From contig JAEZTL010000030.1 of NCBI GenBank assembly GCA_023421395.1, positions 1 through 32,972 of the forward strand: a DNA stretch of 32,972 nucleotides, read 5' to 3'. The notes beneath the pieces were generated by a model. That model had not been told where the DNA came from and searched no databases. It saw only the letters and a list, made by a program, of their open reading frames with translations. Source of the stretch: Bacillota bacterium (GTDB taxonomy: Bacteria; Bacillota; Clostridia; Christensenellales; Aristaeellaceae). A program made the translations under genes and the position numbers. This document shows, in pieces, positions 15,897-22,162 of the stretch. Position 1 is the first letter of the stretch. Every line of letters begins with the position of its first letter.

Positions 15897-16808
15897 ATGA
15901 TGACCGGTGTCGCAAAGAAGGGAAAGCGCATGAACCTCGCCAGGCGCGACAACATCGAGGGGTATGCGTTTATCGGCCCGGCGCTGATCGGGCTATTGGT
16001 GTTTCTGATGTACCCGATTGTGGCTGATTTTTACATCAGCCTGCACAATTGGAGCGTGCTGGAGGAGCCCTCCTGGGCCGGCATCCAAAACTATACGCGC
16101 ATGTTCTCGGACGAGGTCTTCCTCGTCAGCCTTGGAAACACCCTCTTGTGGGTGGTGCTGTACGTTCCCCTGTCCATCGTCGTCTCCTTTCTGCTGGCGC
16201 TGGCGATGAACCTGCCCCTCAAGGGCATCAAGACATTCCGGACCATCTTCTACGTGCCGGTAGTCACGCCGCTGCTCGTCGTGGCGCTCCTGTTCGTGTG
16301 GATGTACAACACCGATTTCGGCCTGATCAACTACATTTTGTACCTTTTTGGCATCAACCCCATTCCGTGGCTGACCAATAAGTACATTGCGCTGCCCGCC
16401 ATCGCGCTGATGTCCATCTGGAAGTACTGCGGGTACAACATGGTCATCATCCTGGCGGCGCTGCAGGGCATTCCCGCGCATTTGAACGAGGCGGCGATGC
16501 TGGACGGCATCACGCCTTGGAAGAAGACCTGGCACATCACCATTCCGCTGATCACCCCGGCGCTCTACTACATTCTGGTCATGGCGGTCATTGACGCGTT
16601 CCAGGTGTTCACCGAGATCTACATCATGACCAGCGGCGGCCCCGGCTACGCGACCCACACGCTGAACTACTACATGTGGAAAAACGCGTTCTCCTACTAC
16701 GAGATGGGCTATGCCAGCGCCATTTCCGTGTTTATGCTCGTCATCATTCTGTTCGTTACGCTGATCCAGTCCAAATTCCTGGGCAGCCGCGTACAGTACG
16801 ATCTATAA
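15897..16808 (+). CDS. CUT1-type ABC transporter permease (MalF/LacF-like)
   Basis: A 303-residue membrane protein with about six transmembrane segments, beginning YAFIGPALIGLLVFLMYPIV. The EAA loop that contacts the ATPase reads NEAAMLDGITPWKKTWHITI, close to consensus. ATG 15897 follows GCAGGAGGG; frames starting further upstream pass through the hairpin. It pairs with the second permease immediately downstream to form the heterodimeric channel. Confidence 0.95.
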   Translation: MMTGVAKKGKRMNLARRDNIEGYAFIGPALIGLLVFLMYPIVADFYISLHNWSVLEEPSWAGIQNYTRMFSDEVFLVSLGNTLLWVVLYVPLSIVVSFLLALAMNLPLKGIKTFRTIFYVPVVTPLLVVALLFVWMYNTDFGLINYILYLFGINPIPWLTNKYIALPAIALMSIWKYCGYNMVIILAALQGIPAHLNEAAMLDGITPWKKTWHITIPLITPALYYILVMAVIDAFQVFTEIYIMTSGGPGYATHTLNYYMWKNAFSYYEMGYASAISVFMLVIILFVTLIQSKFLGSRVQYDL

Positions 16809-16823
16809 GGGAGGCGTGGTGTG

Positions 16824-17657
16824 ATGAAAAAGAAGATGAAGGCCTCCTCCGTCGTCGCTTACGTGGTCTTGATCCTGTTCGCGGCCGTCGACCTGATCCC
16901 CTTTATCTGGATGCTCCTGTCTTCGTTCAAGCCGCAGAGCGAGCTGTTTGTGTTCCCGCCGAAAATTCTGCCGCAGGTGTGGATGCCTGAAAACTACGTC
17001 AACGCGTGGAACGCCGGCGGCCTGGATTTTGGCCGCATGTTCATCAATACGTTCATCATTGTCATTCCGGTGACGGTGTTCGGCATTTTGTCCGCGTCGC
17101 TGGCGGCGTTCGCGTTCGCGCGCATCCCCTTCAAAGGTCGCGAGTTCATGTTCGCGCTGTTTTTGTCCTCAATGATGGTGCCCATCTGCGTCACTCTCAT
17201 TCCGCGCTTTTTACTGTTCGGCAAGCTGGGCTGGGTGGACACGTTCTACCCGTTGATCGTTCCCGGGCTGTTTGGCACGGCGTTCGGCGTGTTCCTGCTC
17301 CGGCAGTTCTTTATGACCATTCCGGCGGCGCTGGAGGAGGCCGCGATCATCGACGGCGCGTCGCGCCTTCGCATCTGGGCGTTCATCTTCATGCCGCTGT
17401 CCACCGCCATCATCGCCACGCTGACCGTGTTCATCTTTCAGTACAACTACAACGATTTGATCAACCCGCTGATCTACATCAACTCCAAGACCAAGTTTAC
17501 CATTCAGCTGGGCCTCGCGTCCTTCCGGGGCATGTACAAGACGCGCTACGACCTTTTGATGGCGGCTTCGGTCTTTACGACGGTGCCCATCCTCATCCTG
17601 TACATGTCCGCCCAGAAATATTTCGTGCAAGGCATCGTCACCACGGGGCTGAAATAA
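16824..17657 (+). CDS. CUT1-type ABC transporter permease (MalG/LacG-like)
   Basis: A 277-residue membrane protein with about six transmembrane segments. Family marks are IPFIWMLLSSFKP near the N-terminus and the EAA loop EEAAIIDGASRLRIWAFIFM. ATG 16824 is preferred over the overlapping GTG 16821 because of its spacing from AAGGGAGG. It is the last gene of the operon and is followed by a terminator. No ATPase is encoded in the operon. CUT1 systems in Firmicutes often borrow a shared MsmK/MsiK-type ATPase encoded elsewhere. Confidence 0.95.
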   Translation: MKKKMKASSVVAYVVLILFAAVDLIPFIWMLLSSFKPQSELFVFPPKILPQVWMPENYVNAWNAGGLDFGRMFINTFIIVIPVTVFGILSASLAAFAFARIPFKGREFMFALFLSSMMVPICVTLIPRFLLFGKLGWVDTFYPLIVPGLFGTAFGVFLLRQFFMTIPAALEEAAIIDGASRLRIWAFIFMPLSTAIIATLTVFIFQYNYNDLINPLIYINSKTKFTIQLGLASFRGMYKTRYDLLMAASVFTTVPILILYMSAQKYFVQGIVTTGLK

Positions 17658-17692
17658 ACCGCCCAAAGCGGGTGCTTGCCAGAAAAAGGGTG

Positions 17693-17729
17693 AAAAGGAG
17701 ACGCCGCCCATCGGTGCGGTGTCTCCTTT
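17693..17729 (+). terminator. Rho-independent terminator of the glycosidase operon
   Basis: AAAA, then GGAGACGCCGC, an 8-nt loop, GCGGTGTCTCC and TTTGCTT: an 11-bp stem with one G-U pair, 39 bp after the second permease stop. The U-tract is short, but the position and stem strength support termination. The A-run on the other side could allow reverse use. Confidence 0.75.
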
Positions 17730-17735
17730 GCTTAT

Positions 17736-19088
17736 AAGCTCTTTCATGAAATCGACGTCACTGCATGCCGGTCATCACCTCGGCGACACGATCGGCTGCC
17801 CATGAGAAAAACGGCGTTCATCCTTCGTGATGAAAGGATTCGTTCGGCCGCCCGGATACGGACGGGCGCGGCGGCGCGCCGGTTCTTCCTGTTTCAGCGT
17901 GAAAACACGGATCATGCTGTCCTTCGCGCAATGGTGGGGCCGGGACTGTTTTGCGACGCGCTTCTTTGTAAGCCGGTCCGCTTCGTCATGGAATACATGA
18001 CGGAGAACGGCGCTTCCCGCATCCACAAGCTCAAGATGACGGCGAGGTGCCCGACGACAACCAGGTCGGCCGCCTCCGGAGCCGATTTTTTGCGGGCACA
18101 AGGCGATGGACGCAAAGGCGGATCTGTTGAGCTGATTCTCCGATCGCTCTACGAGAACCTTGAGCGGGCATTCGGGCGTAACAGGCGATTCGGTTTCGTG
18201 TGTATGGAGTTCGAAACCCATGTGCGCACGTCCATATAGTTCGACTGCCGGGATAAGAAGCCATTGAGCGGAACGGTCTTGAATAGTATCAGGGGCTTGC
18301 CGCCATGCGGACGCCGCAGAGTCCGCTGATGCTATTAAGTCAGCTGTTCCAACACCGACCGATAAACGGATCATCGTACCGCGCGTTTCGACAATTTGCC
18401 TGAAGAATTGGAGATAGACAGCTTTTAATCATTATGATTGAATGGAAAGCCTCAGGTGCGAAAATGTGTCATTTGCGCACAATATTAATAAAAATGCGAT
18501 TGACTCGTAAGCAAAATTGTGTAAGATGTAAATTGTAATAGAGGGGAACGGCTGATCATATTGAGGATTGGGGAAACGGGTGTTCGACACTATTTTTGAA
18601 GACCCGAATTGTGCTTTTCTGTCGGACGTAGATCATCAGAGGATGGGTTCTCTTTGATCTTACGCGCCTTTCTCTATCGGCTTCAGTGAGCCCGGAAATG
18701 CAACAGGCACCGTTTTACAGATGCGTCTTTCTCAAGCGGTTCTACCAGCCTTTCACGACTTGGATCTCGAGGATCCCACACATACATTCTTTTTGATAGT
18801 ACCGCATGAACGGCGTTTCCTTTTTGACCGTATGGTTTTATTTTGCATCTCAGGAATATAGGCCAGAGCTTTGCTGGACTGTCGCTTGCTTTGATTCCAC
18901 ATTTCGAGGGACGGAGTGTTTTCGTTTTTCCCGACAATGCGTCAATCTATCGACCGACTGGATTCATAGGAAGGAGGGAAAGAAGGGGTAGAATACCGTC
19001 TCCCATTTTGAAGATGGACGGGACAAGCAGGGTAGAGGGAGAATGATGGCCGATGCTTACAACGGGAGTTTGGAAAGGAGTGATTCTG
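17736..19088. other. Gene-poor stretch, possibly decayed sequence
   Basis: Frames of up to 199 residues overlap on both strands between 17775 and 18374. None has a convincing ribosome site, a recognisable domain or natural-looking composition. They are Arg/Ser-rich, as expected of antisense frames in GC-rich DNA. From about 18.4 kb the DNA becomes A/T-rich, then the leader of the secreted protein at 19089 begins. I can name no family. A degenerated mobile element is possible given the two others in the window. Confidence 0.5.
18500..18527 (+). promoter_or_regulatory. Candidate sigma-A promoter
   Basis: TTGACT at 18500-18505, a 16-bp spacer and TAAGAT at 18522-18527, in A/T-rich DNA and followed by GAGGGGAACGG. 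No credible ORF begins just downstream. The next gene starts at 19089, so it may drive a long leader or be a leftover. Confidence 0.4.
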
Positions 19089-19517
19089 GTGAAAAAGGGT
19101 TTATGGTTGATGATCGCGTTGATGCTGGTATTCTGTTTCGCGATTTCTGCGAGCGCCGCGCCAGGCGAACAGAACGGTAATTCACTTTCCATCGTCCAGC
19201 CATCAGGCGGTGCATACGTCATCGTTACTCGACTGGCGCCTGGTGAACTGGCGTTCAACTATGGTTGGAACAATGCAAATCACTTTGCTTCTCCGCCTGT
19301 TGGTTACTATATTGGTGTCTATGACATTACAGCTTCGCATTACTTGTCGGAATCGGACAATCCTGTCGACCCGGGCCTTAAAATGATCAAACGTAAATAT
19401 CTTGAAACAAAAATAATCCCCGGGAATGAGTACTATATCAACTTCTTTGTGCGCGATTCATATCAAAAAGGCGTTACCAATGTTACCGAAATACAAGTCA
19501 AGTTTACAGCGCCTTAA
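19089..19517 (+). CDS. Small secreted protein of unknown function
   Basis: A 142-residue product from GTG 19089, which sits 8 nt after AAAGGAG. The N-terminus is a clear Sec signal (KKG, hydrophobic LWLMIALMLVFCFAI, cleavage near SASA-APG). The mature ~115 residues have alternating short hydrophobic and polar stretches such as GAYVIVTRLAPGELAFNY, YYIGVYDIT and YYINFFVRDS, and end ITEIQ-type VTEIQVKFTAP. This pattern suggests an all-beta, immunoglobulin- or fibronectin-III-like fold. There is no lipobox, LPxTG or repeated domain. I do not recognise a family. It stands alone, with lower GC than its neighbours, suggesting a different origin. Confidence 0.7.
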   Translation: MKKGLWLMIALMLVFCFAISASAAPGEQNGNSLSIVQPSGGAYVIVTRLAPGELAFNYGWNNANHFASPPVGYYIGVYDITASHYLSESDNPVDPGLKMIKRKYLETKIIPGNEYYINFFVRDSYQKGVTNVTEIQVKFTAP

Positions 19518-19853
19518 GCTCCTGCGCGGTTCAATCTCATCGCGAAGATGAAGGAATGGGCCGTTGATTGCTTGTGCATCAAGTTTCAATGGCCTGTTTT
19601 TTTACATGGATCGCCAAAGGCCATGGATTTCTATTGTTTGGTTAAGGCGCAGTAGGTCTCGCAAAATGAGAATGATGTACATGCTTTGTTTCTGGAAAAC
19701 GAGGATTGACAATTGGCGGCAAAGTATGTTGAACGATTCCGATATACACCGTCTGATTCTTGACGCAAATTATCGGGCCGTTATCGGATTCGTGCCCTGC
19801 GCATTCAGCGAAGGTCTGTAGAATCGGGGACAAAGATGTTTGATCATCCCAAA
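19518..19853. other. Intergenic stretch with no supported gene
   Basis: An 85-codon frame at 19564-19821 (+) has no ribosome site and an unnatural composition rich in Trp, Arg and Met. No promoter, RNA or repeat was found here. Confidence 0.5.
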
Positions 19854-19880
19854 GGAGGGTTTGCCGGATGGCAACCCTCC
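19854..19880 (-). terminator. Terminator-like hairpin for the minus-strand lipoprotein unit
   Basis: Read on the minus strand: GGAGGGTTGCC, loop ATCC, GGCAAACCCTCC (11 bp with one bulged A) and then TTTGGG. It lies 64 bp beyond the lipoprotein stop and would end that transcript. The short T-run makes it moderate. Confidence 0.6.
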
Positions 19881-19944
19881 TGCGTGAATATTCAGCCGCT
19901 TGAGTCCGCTGTCGCCTCGGCGATTGGCATCGTCGGATCCCCCG

Positions 19945-20136
19945 TCACGGCACGGCGGCCGATGACGATGCCATTGGCGACACGGAAGGAGCCAACGTGT
20001 AGGCGGGCGCCGTTGTATAGAGCGGAGTCGATGTGTACCCGGGCGCAGGGGTCGCTTGATTTCCGGGAGAATACATACAACCGGAGAGCGCGAATAACAA
20101 AGCTACCATAAAAACCAGCAAGAAAAACTTATACAT
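19945..20136 (-). CDS. Small lipoprotein, possibly truncated
   Basis: A 63-residue product. ATG 20136 is preceded by GAGGAGTGG. It begins with Lys plus the hydrophobic stretch FFLLVFMVALLFA and an ideal lipobox LSGC, so Cys20 should be lipid-modified. The mature part is low-complexity, rich in Pro/Thr/Ser (TPAPGYTSTPLYTTAPAYT), a common spacer after the anchor. The stop comes soon after, so no globular domain follows in this frame. Since the two genes upstream are frameshifted, this one may be cut short too. Function unknown. Confidence 0.6.
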   Translation of the reverse strand: MYKFFLLVFMVALLFALSGCMYSPGNQATPAPGYTSTPLYTTAPAYTLAPSVSPMASSSAAVP

Positions 20137-20193
20137 GAAACCACTCCTCCACCGTTTTCTTCTCAAGGACTATTTTGATCGGCTCTCGCAGTT

Positions 20194-20356
20194 TTATCCT
20201 GGCATATAATGCAGTTCGACTGTCTGTCTGCTGTCCTTTTTCTTTACGGACTTGGCCAGCGCCTCTTCAACGACAGGATAATCCAAGCGCTGTGACGCCG
20301 GCTCTTGTTGGCGAGTAGTGGTCTCCGATTTCCAGAATGATCTCGTATTTTTTCAT
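20194..20356 (-). pseudogene. Small ORF with one frameshift, unknown function
   Basis: ATG 20356, with GGGGAGGA upstream, opens MKKYEIILEIGDHYSP and then stops early. One base over, another frame continues QRLDYPVVEEALAKSVKKK and TVELHYMPG to a stop at 20194-20196. The total of 163 nt is 54 codons plus one base, exactly a single-base insertion. The intact protein would have been about 53 residues. Its ATG overlaps the stop of the preceding broken gene (ATGA), as in a real operon. The family is not recognised. Confidence 0.5.
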
Positions 20357-20849
20357 CGTTCCTCCCCTGCGGAAGGCTCATGATTTGATGAACATTCCGA
20401 CTGTTCCCCAGAACAGGCATGCTTTTAGGCGCGTTGATCATGATATCAATAGCCCGGACGATCGGCATAAGGGCAATGACAAGGATGCCTTTGGAATATA
20501 CTTTCCGGGTAAAACGGAAGCGCTTGACGCCAAGCGCTCGGCATGCTATAAAGAGCATCGCCGCGTTGTCCATAGTTGTCCTGGTTGATGCGGAACAGTT
20601 GATCCATCGGCGTAAGGACGACGTCAAGCCCTTGCCATAAAAAAGTCAGCACTTCGCTTGGCGCCCGGCACGCTCGTAACAAAGTTGTCATCCCGATACG
20701 GTTTGAATCCTTCGGCCCGGATTTCAACGGGTTTTATTTCACAGGGGTCCCACGGATTTCCCCTTTGTATCGCGATCACTTTCTAAATTTGGCGTATTTA
20801 TCAATATTTCAGACCGTTTTTATTTGAACTGAATCCGTGGACTTGCCAT
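20353..20849 (-). pseudogene. Broken gene of unknown family, several frameshifts
   Basis: Protein-like stretches occur in successive frames: MASPRIQFK with GGAGG upstream (20849); NPWDPCEIKPVEIRAEGF and PYRDDNFVTSVPGAK (about 20750-20650); after a run of six T, QGLDVVLTPMDQLFRI, NYGQRGDALYSMPSAW and RQALPFYPES (20640-20480); then GILVIALMPIVRAIDIMINA and PKSMPVLGNSRNV; and finally EPSAGEER ending in TGA that overlaps the next ATG. At least three shifts are needed to join them. The gene starts 14 bp after the small subunit of the molybdenum hydroxylase. I cannot assign a function. It looks like a recently broken gene or a local sequence-quality problem. Confidence 0.55.
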
Positions 20850-20862
20850 GGAAGAACCTCCA

Positions 20863-21336
20863 TTACCCTTGCCCAAAAATCATGCGGACCGCGTTTCTGA
20901 TCTCCTCATAACTGGTGCAGCGGCACAGATTGGACTGGAGCCATTCCTCCACGATAACTTCATCCGGCAGCGCGTCGAAGTGTAACCGCATCGCGTGGCA
21001 GACCATCAAAAACCCCGAGGTACAATATCCGCATTGAAACGCATTTTTTTCGACAAACGCCTTCTGCTCGATCGATGTGCCGCCCAGCCCTTCCACGGTG
21101 GTGATGTTGCGGCCCTCGGCCTCGACGGCCAGCATCAGGCAGGACTTGACCGGCCATCCGTCCACGATTACCGTACATGCGCCGCAGTCCCCGTTTCGGC
21201 AGCCGGGTTTCGCACCGGTCAGCCCCAACTGTTCACGCAGTACATCCAGCAGCACATCCGCCGGGCGCACCGCAACTTGGTGCACCTCTCCGTTCACACA
21301 CAGCTCAATCACTGTCTTTGCGTCATATCGAACCAT
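20863..21336 (-). CDS. Molybdenum hydroxylase [2Fe-2S] subunit (CoxS/XdhC-type)
   Basis: A 157-residue electron-transfer subunit of the xanthine dehydrogenase/CO dehydrogenase family. The plant-type [2Fe-2S] site uses Cys46, Cys51, Cys54 (CRNGDCGAC) and Cys66. The second, helical [2Fe-2S] domain uses Cys102, Cys105 (FQCGYC) and Cys138, Cys140 (NLCRC). All eight ligands are present, so both clusters should form. ATG 21336 has GGAGGA upstream and overlaps the end of the FAD subunit by 14 bp, indicating coupled translation. Electrons would pass from the molybdenum site through these clusters to FAD. Confidence 0.95.
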   Translation of the reverse strand: MVRYDAKTVIELCVNGEVHQVAVRPADVLLDVLREQLGLTGAKPGCRNGDCGACTVIVDGWPVKSCLMLAVEAEGRNITTVEGLGGTSIEQKAFVEKNAFQCGYCTSGFLMVCHAMRLHFDALPDEVIVEEWLQSNLCRCTSYEEIRNAVRMIFGQG

Positions 21337-22162
21337 TCTCCCAATCCTCCAACAACGCTCTCAGCGTGTTTTGGGTCTCGAAGAGGCGGTACTCCTTCGA
21401 GACTTCCACGTCACCCCGCGCGAAGGCCGACATGACCGCCACCGCCTGGGCTGCCCGAACTTTGCTGCTTGTGCCGTGATGGTTCAGGATCGCTTCGACC
21501 TGTACGCTGCGGAAGGGAGCTCCCGCGATTCCGGAGAACGCACAGCGCAGCATACCGTCCTTCATGAGCGCGGTGACGTTGATCAGCGGGTAGTCGATCT
21601 TTTCCCGGGCTGTTTTTTTAATGTGCGCGCACCGGGCCTCAAGCGCCCAGGAGGGAATCCGAACCTGCGCCAGGATTTCATTTGGCGCACGCCGGATCCG
21701 TCCATCGAAGGCGCGTTGAAAGGGGAGGCTTTTTTCGCCCTCAGGACCCCATAACACCACTTCCGCGTCTGAAATTAGCAGCGGCAGGCTGGTCTCCCGA
21801 TATTGAATCGTACCGCACAGGTTCCCGCCCAGCGTAATCCTGCATTGATTGGTGTGATCGGCGATTCGTCCGCAGGCGAGGCTCATCAGCGGAAAAAGCC
21901 TGGATTCCTTCACCTGGTTGAGCGTCAGTGCCGCCCCGAGGGTAAGGCCGTCGCGGTCGACGGAAATGACGTTCATCTCGGGGATATTCTTGATGTCGAC
22001 CACGGCATCAGGCTGGATCGCGCCCACGCGGCTCATGGAGAGGATCTCGCTACCGCCTCCGTAATAGATCGCCTGCTTCCCGGCGCTTGAGAATTCCTGA
22101 AAAGCCTCAACGGCTTCCTGGAACGTAGCGGGGCGCAGGTAGGAAAAGTCATAAGGGATCAT
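21323..22162 (-). CDS. Molybdenum hydroxylase FAD-binding subunit (CoxM-type)
   Basis: A 279-residue flavoprotein subunit. The N-terminal motif IYYGGGSEIL and the later NQCRITLGGNLCGTI are the FAD-pyrophosphate contacts typical of this family. ATG 22162 sits 7 nt after GGAGGG. Its ATGA overlaps the stop of the large subunit by four bases, so the three genes form one tightly coupled unit in the order large, medium, small. Confidence 0.94.
   Translation of the reverse strand: MIPYDFSYLRPATFQEAVEAFQEFSSAGKQAIYYGGGSEILSMSRVGAIQPDAVVDIKNIPEMNVISVDRDGLTLGAALTLNQVKESRLFPLMSLACGRIADHTNQCRITLGGNLCGTIQYRETSLPLLISDAEVVLWGPEGEKSLPFQRAFDGRIRRAPNEILAQVRIPSWALEARCAHIKKTAREKIDYPLINVTALMKDGMLRCAFSGIAGAPFRSVQVEAILNHHGTSSKVRAAQAVAVMSAFARGDVEVSKEYRLFETQNTLRALLEDWENGSI

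Noticed and set aside
14516..15955. 479-residue minus-strand open frame over the CUT1 binding protein
   Set aside because: Gly/Val/His-rich shadow frame without a start signal; the plus-strand gene has a signal peptide and family motifs.
17775..18374. 199-residue (-) and 145-residue (+) overlapping open frames
   Set aside because: Neither has a ribosome site or recognisable motif, and both have Arg/Ser-biased composition. Not supported as genes.
19564..19821. 85-residue plus-strand open frame
   Set aside because: No ribosome site, Trp/Arg/Met-rich, no hydrophobic or domain pattern.
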